Source: Bacteroidia bacterium
GTDB taxonomy: Bacteria > Bacteroidota > Bacteroidia > UKL13-3
Assembly (NCBI GenBank): GCA_025454975.1
Contig: JALONK010000025.1
Span: 1-44,791 of the forward strand
Reading direction: 5' to 3'
DNA length: 44,791 bases
The notes beneath the pieces were generated by a model. It ran no database searches. It was not told the origin of the DNA and was given only the letters and a program-made list of their open reading frames with translations. Both the position numbers and the translations under genes were made by a program. This document shows positions 1 through 8,900 of this stretch, in pieces (position 1 is the stretch's first letter; every line of letters begins with the position of its first letter).

Positions 1-134
1 ATATATGTTATGATGAAAAATATTTGTTTGAATGGATTGAATAATACCGCTCCTACGGAGCTTAATAAATCGTGCGTTCAAAAGTTCTATGATGATTTTT
101 CTCCTACGGAGCTTATATTTTTCGTTATTGAAAC

Positions 135-206
135 CAAATAGACCAATTGGTTTGTCAACATTATGAGATAACCGAAAAAGAAATAAAAATTGTGGAAGGG
201 AAATGA
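135..206 (+). pseudogene. Restriction-methylase-like C-terminal fossil, copy A
   Basis: In frame, 135-206 encodes a 23-residue tail with the motif ITEKEIKIVEG and then a stop. It matches the other two copies (236-358 and 489-617). One base is missing just upstream (GAAACC against GAAAACC in the others), so the preceding residues are in another frame. From memory, the pattern hydrophobic-DQLV, YEIT, EEIKIVEG resembles the extreme C-terminus of Eco57I/PglX-type DNA methylases. No other part of such a gene is present. Confidence 0.5.
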
Positions 207-235
207 ATGCAGCCCCGTGGGGGCTTATATTCTTC

Positions 236-358
236 GCTATTGAAAACCAAATATACCAATTGGTTTGTCAATATTATGAGATAACCGAAGAAGAAATAAA
301 AATTATAGAAGGTGAATTAATTCAGCCCCGTAGGGGCAAAATCAAAATAGAAAAATAA
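236..358 (+). pseudogene. Restriction-methylase-like C-terminal fossil, copy B
   Basis: The frame from 236 to 358 reads AIENQIYQLV, then YEITEEEIKIIEG, runs through a GCCCC-type palindrome at 325-337 and stops at 356-358. The frame stays open upstream to an ATG at 203, so a 51-codon ORF spans two palindromes, but there is no reason to think it is expressed. Similarity to methylase C-termini is recalled, not searched. The palindrome downstream at 378-390 and the RAYT-like start at 404 follow in the same order as in copy C. Confidence 0.5.
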
Positions 359-403
359 AATAACCAACAACCAATAAGCTCCGTAGGAGCGAAATACAAA
401 ATA

Positions 404-457
404 ATGGCAAACACGAATACCCAAATTTATTTACACGTTGTATTTTCATTTCTATAA
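404..457 (+). pseudogene. RAYT transposase start fragment 1
   Basis: The 17-codon reading frame begins MANTNTQIYLHVVF and stops at 455-457. This resembles the N-terminus of REP-associated tyrosine transposases of Bacteroidota, which commonly begin with MANT-type sequence followed by a hydrophobic strand ending VFAV or VFSV. It starts 13 bases after a palindrome (378-390), the usual arrangement for a RAYT gene beside its REP. The HUH motif and catalytic tyrosine are absent, so it is only a fossil start. Confidence 0.6.
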
Positions 458-488
458 TGATTTTGCTCCTACGGAGCTTATATTTTTC

Positions 489-617
489 GCTATTGAAAAC
501 CAAGTAGACCAATTGTTAAACCAACTTTATGAGATAACCAAAGAAGAAATAAAAATTGTGGAAGGTAAATTAATGCAGCCCCATAGGGGCAACATCAAAA
601 TAGAAAAAATAAAATAA
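489..617 (+). pseudogene. Restriction-methylase-like C-terminal fossil, copy C
   Basis: The frame 489-617 reads AIENQVDQLLNQLYEIT, then KEEIKIVEG, passes through the palindrome at 578-590 and stops at 615-617. It is the copy closest to what I recall of the methylase tail. Together with 632-644 (palindrome) and 657 (RAYT-like start) it repeats the unit at 236-457, so both look like duplicates of one ancestral junction: methylase end, two palindromes, transposase start. Confidence 0.5.
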
Positions 618-656
618 CCAATAACCAATAAGCTCCGTAGGAGCGAAATACAAATA

Positions 657-797
657 ATGGCAAACACGAATACCCCAATTTATTTACAGATTGTATTTTC
701 AGTCGAAATAGAGAATGTATCTGCTAACACTAGTAGCTGTTGCCCAACTCCATTTTTAAAAATAACACTCTCTTTTGAAACCTTGACTATTTGTTAA
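657..797 (+). pseudogene. RAYT transposase start fragment 2
   Basis: The frame from ATG 657 begins MANTNTPIYLQIVFSVEIEN, matching the RAYT N-terminus better and longer than the copy at 404. After about residue 20 the sequence no longer resembles the family and it stops at 795-797 (46 codons). It follows the palindrome at 632-644 by 12 bases. Full-length RAYTs are much longer and carry an HUH motif, so this is a truncated remnant. Confidence 0.6.
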
Positions 798-1038
798 ACT
801 AAATTTATGATTCTAAATTAGATAATTTACAACAACAAAATGTTGAGCGAGGCACATTTGTAGTGCGAACTGTTATTATCTAAAGATGCTTACCCATACC
901 CTTAATGTTTAATGATGCTTTAACATAATCATCTTTCATTAATACATACACCACAACAACAGTGCTGATTCATGGTTTTATTAATTAAGGATTTTTGTAC
1001 CAAGAGATATTTAAATGTTCAAGGTTTCATTTTTGAAA

Positions 1039-1779
1039 TTACCAACTACCACCACTTCCGCCGCCGCCAAAACTACCACCACCAAAACCACCAAATCCTC
1101 CGCCACCGCCGCCACCCGACGAAAAACCACCGCTGCCGAATGTACCACCCCAAAATACCGGTCCGTCAAATCCGCGGCGACTTCCCATTCCTCGTCCGCC
1201 ACCTCTACTGATTAAAATAATTATAATGATGATGATGATTACAACAATGATTCCTTTTGGAAATTTTCCTCCTAAAGGTTTTTCCCCCGTATTGGTATAT
1301 TCACCGGCTGCTGCCGATATAAATACATCAATACCCTGGTTTAATCCTTCATAAAAACGTTTGTCTTTGAATGCAGGATTCATAATGTCGGTTCTCACCC
1401 TACGCGTTAAAGCATCCGGTATTGCACCTTCTAGTCCATACCCAACTTGAATTTGGATTTTTCTATCAGCAATCGCTACATAAATCAATAAACCATTATT
1501 TTTATTTTTAGAACCAATTCCCCATTGTTCGGCAAGTTGTTGACTGTATCGGAATGCATCATCTCCTTCTAAACTATTTTCAATAACAATGGCAAATTGG
1601 TTCGAGGTAGAATCAGAATAGGCGGTAAGTTTATCGCTTAAAGCTTGCTCTTCTTCCGGTGTTAGTATATTCGCAAAGTCATTTACCAGTTTGTTGGTAT
1701 TTTTAGGAATATCCTTGCCCTTCACTTGTATAATGGGAGAAAAAACTCCCAGAAGCACGATTAAAATCCAGTTTTTCAT
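1039..1779 (-). CDS. Secreted TPM-domain protein with Gly-rich tail
   Basis: A 246-residue protein of the TPM (DUF477, YgcG-like) family. It has an N-terminal signal segment (MKNWILIVLLGVFSP), a TPM domain from about 25 to 150 (VNDFANILTPEEEQAL near its start, VGYGLEGAIPDALTRR inside), one transmembrane helix containing an unbroken run of isoleucines, and a C-terminal tail of Gly, Ser and Phe ending GGSW, typical of the family. The frame extends to a TTG at 1794, but I chose the ATG at 1779: it lies just after the upstream stop, follows a GGAG-like site, and starts a normal signal peptide. It is last in the lemA-TPM-TPM cluster. The molecular role of the family is not settled; a phosphatase activity was reported for a plant relative. 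Confidence 0.9.
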   Translation of the reverse strand: MKNWILIVLLGVFSPIIQVKGKDIPKNTNKLVNDFANILTPEEEQALSDKLTAYSDSTSNQFAIVIENSLEGDDAFRYSQQLAEQWGIGSKNKNNGLLIYVAIADRKIQIQVGYGLEGAIPDALTRRVRTDIMNPAFKDKRFYEGLNQGIDVFISAAAGEYTNTGEKPLGGKFPKGIIVVIIIIIIIILISRGGGRGMGSRRGFDGPVFWGGTFGSGGFSSGGGGGGGFGGFGGGSFGGGGSGGSW

Positions 1780-1780
1780 C

Positions 1781-2218
1781 TTATTGGTCTCCAAATGATA
1801 GGGAATTAGGCAATTCGTTGAGGTCGTTACTTTGGTAAGGGAAATGAACTTTTAATTTTTCGCCTGCATCAAGTATGGCTTGTATTAAGCCTTTAGCATA
1901 TTCACCTTTTTTAAAATAAGCAGCCATCATTTCCTTTTCAGTATCCCAAAAATATTGGGTTACTTTATTATGTATTCCTTCATCGCCAATAATGGCAAAT
2001 TTTTTAGAAGCATAAGCTATATAAAATAAAACAGCGTTTCGTTGTTCGGTTTGCTGCATGCCCAAACGATTGAAAGTAGCTAAAGCTGTTTCATAAACAT
2101 CACCTTCACATGTAGATTCAATATGAACCCTGATTTCACCGGAGGTGGCTAATTCAGCTTGTTTAATAGCCTCAATTATTGATTCCTGCTCTTTAGCATT
2201 AAAAAAAGTTTCCGGCAT
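1781..2218 (-). CDS. Cytoplasmic TPM-domain protein
   Basis: A 145-residue protein that is almost entirely one TPM domain (SGEIRVHIES, NAVLFYIAYASKKFAIIGDEGI, then FKKGEYAKGLIQAILDAGEKL). It has no signal peptide or membrane helix, so it should be cytoplasmic, unlike the following TPM gene. The start is an ATG at 2218. The stop is 1 base from the chosen start of the downstream gene, so the two are probably cotranslated. The lemA, small TPM, large TPM order is widely conserved in Bacteroidota. The function is unknown beyond a presumed role with LemA at the envelope. Confidence 0.88.
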   Translation of the reverse strand: MPETFFNAKEQESIIEAIKQAELATSGEIRVHIESTCEGDVYETALATFNRLGMQQTEQRNAVLFYIAYASKKFAIIGDEGIHNKVTQYFWDTEKEMMAAYFKKGEYAKGLIQAILDAGEKLKVHFPYQSNDLNELPNSLSFGDQ

Positions 2219-2253
2219 TGAATGTCTATTTTAAAAAATGTAGTAAAATATAA

Positions 2254-2282
2254 TGGCTGCACCCTTTAAAAAAGTGCAGCCA
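2254..2282 (-). terminator. Hairpin between lemA and the TPM genes
   Basis: A perfect 9-bp stem (TGGCTGCAC at 2254-2262, GTGCAGCCA at 2274-2282) with an 11-base loop lies in the 86-base gap. On the minus strand it is followed by an A/T-rich stretch (ATTATATTTTA) rather than a clean U-run. It could attenuate transcription after lemA or stabilise the lemA mRNA end. Confidence 0.5.
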
Positions 2283-2304
2283 CATCTTTTAAATGTTCTT
2301 GGTT

Positions 2305-2898
2305 TTATTCGAATTTAACTTCAGGTGCTTTTTCAGCTCCTTTATCAGCTTCAAAATAGCCTTTTTTCTCGAATCCAAACATTTTACTGTAAATCACCTG
2401 TGGAAATACACGGATGTATGAATTATAATCCTTTACAATGTCATTAAATTTTTGACGCTCAACCGTAATTCTGTTTTCAGATGATTCTAATTGTACAGTT
2501 AAATCACGAAAAGCTTCGGTTGATTTTAGTTGCGGATATTGCTCGGCAACCACCATTAAACGACCTAATGCTTGTGATAACTCACCTTGAGAAGCTTGAA
2601 ATTTTTGAATTTGTTCAGGCGATAATTTACTGGCATCAACTTTTATAGAAGTGGCATTGGCACGTGCTTGAATTACACTTTCTAATGTTTTTTGCTCGAA
2701 ATTGGCCGAACCCTTAACCGTGTTTACTAAATTAGGAATGAGGTCAGATCTCCGTTGGTAAACATTTTCAACCTGCGCCCAAGCTGCTGATGCTGCCTCT
2801 TCTTTCTTACTCATGGTGTTGAATGAACTGCATCCGTTAAAAAATAACAAGACAACCAATGCTAAAATACCTAATAATACAATTGTTCCTTTTTTCAT
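2305..2898 (-). CDS. lemA: LemA family protein
   Basis: A 197-residue LemA protein. An N-terminal hydrophobic segment (about 4-22, GTIVLLGILALVVLLFF) ends in NGCSS, so it is either a membrane anchor or a lipoprotein signal. The rest is the helical LemA domain with family hallmarks: AWAQVENVYQRRSDLIPNLV, then SQGELSQALGRLMVVAEQYP, then IVKDYNSYIRVFP. The ORF can be extended upstream to 2955, but the ATG at 2898 gives the usual length and a proper anchor. It is first in a cluster with two TPM-domain genes and divergent from a glycosyltransferase. Its biochemical function is unknown. Confidence 0.93.
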   Translation of the reverse strand: MKKGTIVLLGILALVVLLFFNGCSSFNTMSKKEEAASAAWAQVENVYQRRSDLIPNLVNTVKGSANFEQKTLESVIQARANATSIKVDASKLSPEQIQKFQASQGELSQALGRLMVVAEQYPQLKSTEAFRDLTVQLESSENRITVERQKFNDIVKDYNSYIRVFPQVIYSKMFGFEKKGYFEADKGAEKAPEVKFE

Positions 2899-2987
2899 GT
2901 GTAGGATATAAATTTTTGATGACCCGAAGCAATATACAAAAAACTTACCAATCAAAGGATACTGACAAAAATGCCGATGTGGTGAAT

Positions 2988-2995
2988 TAATTTTG
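2988..2995 (+). promoter_or_regulatory. -7 box of the GT9 gene
   Basis: TAATTTTG fits the Bacteroidota -7 consensus TAnnTTTG. No TTTG is seen at the -33 distance. It places transcription start near 3001, with the ATG at 3038 downstream, which argues against the alternative TTG start at 2993. Confidence 0.4.
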
Positions 2996-3037
2996 GTGAT
3001 ATTACGCCCGAATTTTATTATTGCCTATATTATACGT

Positions 3038-4108
3038 ATGATATTTAAAGCAGATTGTAGATTTTTTAAAGGTCATATTCCATGCAAACCTCACAAGGAA
3101 AATGGATACCATTGTGAAGATTGTCCGGTATATGAACCTGTCAGTAAACGCATTTTAATTATTAAACTTGGCGCAATTGGCGACGTGATACGCACTACGC
3201 CATTGGTGGTGAAGTATAAAAACTTGTATCCGGGTTGCAAAATTACTTGGTTAACCTGGACACCCGATATATTACCTTCGTCGCAGGTTGATGAGATTTT
3301 GAAGTGGGATTATAATGCAATTCTATATGCACAACAAGCCAAATGGGATATTGCCATTAACCTCGACAAAGAAAAAGAAGCCGGTGCATTGTTGAACATG
3401 GTTAATGCCAAAGAAAAATTCGGTTTTGTGCTAAAGGATAATGAAATACAACCTTATAATGATTTAGCCTTACACAAATTTTCTACTGGATTGTTCGATG
3501 ATGTAAGCAAGGCTAATACCAAAAGTTATTTACAGGAAATCTTTGAAATTTGCGGTTTTAACCACCAAGATGAACCTTATTTGATGGATACACATCAGGA
3601 AAAAGGCTATCGGTGGAACTTACCGACAGGTAAAAAAATTATCGGTATGAATACCGGCTGTGGTGGTCGTTGGACAACCCGTTTGTGGAGTATTGACAAG
3701 TGGGTAGAACTTGTTAAATTAGTTCAACAAAATAATCCTGATGCTACAGTGTTGTTACTAGGAGGTGAAGCCGAACACCAACGTAATACTGAAATTCAAC
3801 AACGCAGTGGCGCACTTTATTTAGGATATTTCAGTTTAAATGAATTTATTAATTTGGTAAATCAATGCGAGTTGGTGGTTACACAAGTTACCATGGGCAT
3901 GCATATTACCTTGGCTTTAGGTAAGAAGATTGTGCTGATGAATAATATCTTCAATCCGCATGAATTTGATTTATTCGGTAAAGGAGAGATTGTAAGTCCG
4001 GATAAAACTTGTAAATGTTTTTACCGAGGAAGTTGTGTGGATGGGATAAGTTGTATGGAGCAACTTTCAGCCGAAAAAGTTCATCAAGCAATTCAACGTC
4101 ATGTTTAA
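3038..4108 (+). CDS. GT9-family glycosyltransferase (heptosyltransferase-like)
   Basis: A 356-residue glycosyltransferase of family 9, the ADP-heptose:LPS heptosyltransferase type. After a Cys-rich lead (DCRFFKG, PCKPHK, YHCEDC) comes the N-terminal Rossmann start RILIIKLGAIGDVIRTTPLV, where the family has a catalytic Asp. The C-terminal half has IIGMNTGCGGRWTTRLWS, VLLLGGEAEH and the VTQVTMGMHITLALGKKIV nucleotide-sugar region. A second Cys-rich patch (CKCFYRGSCVDGISC) closes the protein. The frame reaches a TTG at 2993; I chose ATG 3038 because it starts the recognisable Cys-rich lead and leaves room for a promoter. It overlaps the next gene by 8 bases. It may act on surface glycan; hldD at 13122 could supply ADP-heptose, but the acceptor is unknown. 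Confidence 0.88.
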   Translation: MIFKADCRFFKGHIPCKPHKENGYHCEDCPVYEPVSKRILIIKLGAIGDVIRTTPLVVKYKNLYPGCKITWLTWTPDILPSSQVDEILKWDYNAILYAQQAKWDIAINLDKEKEAGALLNMVNAKEKFGFVLKDNEIQPYNDLALHKFSTGLFDDVSKANTKSYLQEIFEICGFNHQDEPYLMDTHQEKGYRWNLPTGKKIIGMNTGCGGRWTTRLWSIDKWVELVKLVQQNNPDATVLLLGGEAEHQRNTEIQQRSGALYLGYFSLNEFINLVNQCELVVTQVTMGMHITLALGKKIVLMNNIFNPHEFDLFGKGEIVSPDKTCKCFYRGSCVDGISCMEQLSAEKVHQAIQRHV

Positions 4109-4688
4109 TTTGATTAAGCCATCTAATATTACCAAGATACTGCTGTTTACAACAGCTTTTATGTTTGTTTCTTGTGTGAAAATTTCGGTGGGGTACTTTG
4201 AAGTGAAGCCTTATGCACAGGTGAAATCAAATAAATTAAACGAAACCTTATATATCAAATTTAGTTCGAGGGTTGCCGATCAATCATCACAGCAACAGCA
4301 AGGATTTGATTTTCAAGTTAGCCAATTCCATAAAAGCATGTTGTATGCCTCGCAACAAGTGTATGGTGATTTATTTAACGAAGTGAAATTATATTCACCG
4401 GGTGACGCAGGTTTTATTTTAGAATATCAATTAATGGAGTCTGCTTGGGAGTTAAAGGAAGAAAAAGAAATGTTTATGGGGTCGCAAACCACTTTCTCGG
4501 ATGTGTGGTGTACCATTAAATACGCTTCCAGTTTTTATCGGAACGACATGTTGTTGACACAAGCCACAGGCACAGCCATTATAAAACAGCATAAAGCAAA
4601 AATCAGTAAGCCTGAATTGGTATTTCAAGAGGCAGTTAAAACTGCTTTAGCTGAAATGGCACAGGTATATTTTAATCACCTTCAATAA
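4101..4688 (+). CDS. Predicted lipoprotein of unknown function
   Basis: A 195-residue protein I do not recognise. The N-terminus is a signal sequence ending in MFVSC with Cys25 as a likely lipidation site. The mature part has alternating strands and helices and ends in a helix (VFQEAVKTALAEMAQVYFNHL), reminiscent of small outer-membrane lipoproteins such as YajG-like proteins, but this is only a shape resemblance. It starts inside the end of the glycosyltransferase gene (8-base overlap) and is followed after 7 bases by a serine hydrolase gene, so the three are likely one transcript. Confidence 0.75.
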   Translation: MFNLIKPSNITKILLFTTAFMFVSCVKISVGYFEVKPYAQVKSNKLNETLYIKFSSRVADQSSQQQQGFDFQVSQFHKSMLYASQQVYGDLFNEVKLYSPGDAGFILEYQLMESAWELKEEKEMFMGSQTTFSDVWCTIKYASSFYRNDMLLTQATGTAIIKQHKAKISKPELVFQEAVKTALAEMAQVYFNHLQ

Positions 4689-4695
4689 TCAGGTT

Positions 4696-5904
4696 ATGCC
4701 TAAATTTAAACTTTTTACCGGCGCCGTATTTATGTTGCTGTTGTTAACGCAATGCCATGTTGGAAGATTTTTTTATTGGAATTTTGCAGACATTAATGAT
4801 CATAAAAAATTTCCTGCTCGTCAAATCAATAAATCAACAGCGCCTTTTCATTTTAAACAAGCAATTGCTCCTTCTTTATTTAAAATACCTTCTGCAATTA
4901 ATTATAAGGGGGATGACATTGACTTCAACTCATTTTTAAAAAAGACAGAAACTTTAGGGTTTTTAATAATCAAAAATGATTCGATAGTATATGAGTATTA
5001 TGCGCCGCAGAAAGATGATCAAATGATAGTTCCTTCCTTTTCAGTAGCTAAATCAGTTGTATCAATTTTGTTAGGCATTGCCATAGATGAAGGATATGTT
5101 AAAAGTGTTAAAGAGCCAATTACGAATTACCTTACCGATCTTGATAGGGAAAAGTTTGGTAAGATTACCATAGAGGATGTATTAAACATGCGAAGTGGAA
5201 TTGATTTTAATGAAAGTTATTTTAATCCGTTGGGTGATGTTGCTAAATATTATTATGGCACCAACTTGAAAAAATATATTGCCAAACAAGGTATAAAAAA
5301 AGAGCCGGATAGTGCCTTTCAATACATTAGTTTAAATACACAGTTACTTGGATTTATAGTTGAACGGGCTACCGGAAAAAAATTAGACGAATACTTACAA
5401 CAAAAATTATGGCAACCCATGGGTATGGAGTATGATGCCAGTTGGAGTATTGATAGCAAACGAAACGGGAATATTAAAGCGTTTTGTTGCCTCAATGCCC
5501 GTATGAGAGATTTCGCAAAATTTGGTCGTTTATATTTAAACAAAGGAAACTGGAATGGACAGCAATTGGTTTCAACTACTTGGGTTGAACAATCCATAAA
5601 GCCTGAACCAAAAAATAACTTTATCTATAGTTATCAATGGTGGCATACACGAACCTATACCAATCAAGCAGATACCTTATCCAATGGCTTTATGTATAAG
5701 CCGATAAACTATAATAAAAAAGCTAATGACAGAAAACCCTTAAATGAAGCGATTTATCCTAATATGGATTTTTATGCAGAAGGTATACTAGGTCAATACG
5801 TTTATGTTTTCCCTGAGAAAAATATCATCATTGTTCGTTTAGGTAAAAATTACAACTTTCAATCGTGGCCTAGGTTGTTTCATGCAATAGCTAAAGCTAA
5901 TTGA
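4696..5904 (+). CDS. Serine hydrolase, beta-lactamase-like lipoprotein
   Basis: A 402-residue protein of the serine beta-lactamase / penicillin-binding superfamily (class C fold). The lipoprotein signal ends LLLLTQC (Cys20). The catalytic SxxK motif is S116-V-A-K119 (PSFSVAKSVVSILLGIAIDEG). The second motif region is Y210-I-S-L-N, where the family usually has Y-x-N. The third motif, usually H/KxG, is probably the segment around GILGQYVYV near the end and is not canonical. The family includes D-amino-acid esterases, peptidases and other hydrolases; nothing here singles out a substrate. The TGA stop directly abuts the stop of the convergent barrel gene with no base between. Confidence 0.88.
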   Translation: MPKFKLFTGAVFMLLLLTQCHVGRFFYWNFADINDHKKFPARQINKSTAPFHFKQAIAPSLFKIPSAINYKGDDIDFNSFLKKTETLGFLIIKNDSIVYEYYAPQKDDQMIVPSFSVAKSVVSILLGIAIDEGYVKSVKEPITNYLTDLDREKFGKITIEDVLNMRSGIDFNESYFNPLGDVAKYYYGTNLKKYIAKQGIKKEPDSAFQYISLNTQLLGFIVERATGKKLDEYLQQKLWQPMGMEYDASWSIDSKRNGNIKAFCCLNARMRDFAKFGRLYLNKGNWNGQQLVSTTWVEQSIKPEPKNNFIYSYQWWHTRTYTNQADTLSNGFMYKPINYNKKANDRKPLNEAIYPNMDFYAEGILGQYVYVFPEKNIIIVRLGKNYNFQSWPRLFHAIAKAN

Positions 5905-8900
5905 TTAAAATAAATACCTGGCCTCCATTCTACCAATATGCACGGTGTCTTGGTTATCGGCATTTCTGCCATCATAGTTAATGGTAATTTGTAAGCTCTT
6001 TCCAATGCGTTGTTGGTAATTCACATTCCAAACCCTATTGGCTCCGGGTACTAATCCTTGCAAAATGTCGTATCCTAACTGACTTTGTGCATTACCATTA
6101 AATCGTATTTCGTAATAGCTAAACTTACCATTTAATACGCCTTGTTTAGCAACACTATATCTTAATTCGGTACCAAATTCGTTTGTAGTGCTAAATTGAT
6201 TACCTAATGCAGGAGCATTTTGTGCTTCAAAATAACTGTATAAAAATGTAATCCGCATTTGCGTAGATAACTGATAAATCACTTTCGGCTTATATTCTAT
6301 GAAGGTGTAATTAAAATTATTCTCTGAAAAAAAATCACTGGTTAACATTCGCACACCGGTGTTAATACCACCATTTATACTCCATATTGCATTAATGTTC
6401 CACCTTAAGTTTAACTGTTGTTCTGTTTTATTACGTGCATCAAAACCATTGGTTAAAAATATTTTGCTACGTTGGTTTTGATAAGTTAAATCGCCTCCAA
6501 AGGTTGGATTACTTCTGTTAAAAAATAAAGTATTTCTAAATACCGCATTTATGGTAATTAAGGAAGTATCATTAATATTAATCGTGAATGGATTTAAAAA
6601 ATCAAAGGTTTCCAAACGTGTTGTTTTTCTGTCGGTTTTAAAAGCTGTTTGATTGGTAAATTTACTTATGATTTTTCTTATACCTTTTTTATTATTCCAA
6701 ACCATTGCAGGATTAATTAATAAGGTTTGATTAAACTGATTGAGATGAGTTCCGATAAACGAATTGGTTGGCAAAAAAATTCTGATATAATTTGCTTGAG
6801 GTCTTTCAGCTGCCCCGGCAGGTAAAAATTCATTTAATTGTTGTATCCCATCATTATTAAAATCTTTCCAAACATATTGTCCTTGTCCAACTAATACTTC
6901 CACATATTGAAAATCTCTTCTCAGTTCTTGTCCCGAACCTATTTGATAATAAGTGTTAGCTGTGAATACCCTTTTTATAAAATGATAATCGTATTCAATT
7001 CTAGATAATAGTGTTCTTTCCGGTTGTGCTTTAATAATACCTGTGTCTTTTATATTAAAAGTACGCATGGTAAACCCTGCTGATAATCGGTTCCCATTTT
7101 TTTGCAGATGTTCGGCCGATGTAATTAAATTACGTCCAATAGTTGAAGTATTCAGTTCATTGTTTTTTGGTAAAAAGTCAGTGCGTTCTTGGTATTCCAT
7201 TTTAAACTTTGTTCGCGAGGTATCGTTATTTTTTACGAACGCTCCATATTGAATATACCCAAAACTTCCGCTTAGCAGGGTGTCTTGGTTGCGAAGAAAT
7301 GAACTTTGTTCCTGTTCAACTTTTAAACCGGCTAAAAAGCGATACAATTGTCGGTTTAACTCTATTTTATAGCGATTTACTTCACTTCGTTGTTCTTGAA
7401 TATTATTCGTTGTTCTTAGTAATTCTCCATCTCCTGAAATTTGGTATTTACCGCTTGTGAAAACAAATCCTGCTTGTTGTTGTGTACCGGTAAATGCCGA
7501 AGCGCGGTTATACCAACCCAACTGGTAATACAATTGTCCGTTTTTATAATGTTGAATAGCGGTTTTTAATGATGTGATATATTCTTTAAACCCGGTATCT
7601 ACAGGTACATTCGTGTTTGTTAACAAACGATTCCAATTTCTGTCGAACTCAACAGGCCGGTACCTTTCAATAAACCTGAAGTTGGCTTCGGTAAATTCAA
7701 ATTGAATTTCATTTTTCATTTGCCAAACTTTTATGTTACCATTTTTTAAAAGAGGTAACTGATATAACACTCCGGCTTTTATGGCAAATCCGCCATCATT
7801 TGCTTTATCTGTTGTAGCAAATGTGTTTTTATCTGTTATACTTCTAGCCAGTTCTAGTTGAATAGTTGTATTTTTAATGGCTGTAATTTCGGTTCCGATA
7901 CTTAGCATTTGGTTTCGTTTTGGACTAACCAATTGAATCACCGGTTCATGGTCGCCTTGAGGCACTCCATCTACCGGTGGTATCCAAATAAATACCCTTC
8001 CGTTAGCCGATGTATTACCTAGTTTATAATTACCTCTATTAGCTCCCACCAAACTAAATCTTACTTCATAAAAAATACTGTCGTTACCTTTTACAGGTGC
8101 ATGTACATATATGTTGTTAAATCCTAACGAATCAATTTTTCGGTATAAAATTCTTCGCGCATCAAACGTAGTTAACACTTCACTATTAATAAAAGCATCT
8201 TGCAGGTTATCACCAACAGCAGCTAAAATGCGCTTTGCCGAATCAGATAAATTTTGCAGGAATGGTTGATTTTTATTGTCTTGTTCGGTAAAATAGTTTA
8301 CCCTGATTTGATAACCTTTTTGTTCATAAATACTGTTTAGGTGAAATACACTTCTGGCATAATTTCTATCACTAAATTGAAATTCAACAACAATGCGGCT
8401 ATACTGTGTGATGGGTCGTCTTGGCATGAATGTAATTTCGCCGGTATTATAGTCAATCACATAATCGTTTTGTTCGCCACGTACCAATTTTTGTCCATCA
8501 ATATATACCGCTTCTGTACCCGAAATCACAATAATAAAAAGTTCCCCATTCGGTCCGCTTAACCTATAAGGTCCTTGATTTCCTTCAATACCATTAATAA
8601 TGTTTCTTGTAAAACGTCCGCGACTTAAAGCACCTTCTCCATTTATTTTTAACTTACCGTTTTTGCCAATGGGTGTTATTGTGTTTACTTGTGCTCCTCT
8701 TGATTTTTTATAATAATTCAAAAAGTAACTTCCTTCCGGTTTATTCATTTCAAAATCGCCAACTATTAATGTGGTATTTTTTTTACTTAACTGAATAAAT
8801 ACACGGTCAAAATCTTGCAGTTGTTGTGTATTACCTTCGGGTTGTATAGGGTTATTATCATCACTAATGGCTGCAACCACATCAATGTCGTTATTAATGG

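Larger units (their letters stand above)
49..644. repeat. REP-like palindrome cluster (8 copies)
   Basis: Eight copies of a 13-base hairpin are seen, each with a 5-bp stem (4 bp in one copy) and a 3-base loop. The GCTCC/GGAGC type lies at 49-61, about 101-112 (first base changed), 378-390, 465-477 and 632-644. The GCCCC/GGGGC type lies at 212-224, 325-337 and 578-590. The loop is TAC, GTA, GTG or ATA, so copies occur in both orientations. Sequence around the palindromes is also duplicated: the block beginning at 223 recurs at 476, a 253-base offset. Palindromes of this type are known as REP elements, mobilised by RAYT (Y1-type) transposases; RAYT-like start fragments lie inside this array. 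Confidence 0.8.
1..1038. other. Gene-free region with palindromes and gene fossils
   Basis: No intact gene is visible here. Bases 49-644 hold eight short GC-rich palindromes in otherwise very AT-rich DNA, interleaved with fragments of two protein families, each listed separately. From about 798 to 1038 I see no gene, palindrome or convincing promoter. The region lies downstream of the TPM gene that ends at 1039 on the minus strand, and the left flank is outside the window. Confidence 0.8.

Noticed and set aside
49-644. Repeats at the left end as a possible CRISPR array
   Set aside because: The repeats are 13-base palindromes in both orientations with irregular spacing, no constant-length spacers, and no cas genes. 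REP-type repeats explain them.
972-1215. Plus-strand ORFs at 972-1211 and 1015-1215 as small genes
   Set aside because: They are frame shadows of the Gly-rich tail of the TPM gene on the minus strand; their His/Arg- and Thr-rich composition is what that tail gives in other frames.
2993-3037. Upstream TTG start for the GT9 gene
   Set aside because: The TTG at 2993 overlaps a -7 box, and the ATG at 3038 starts the conserved Cys-rich lead.
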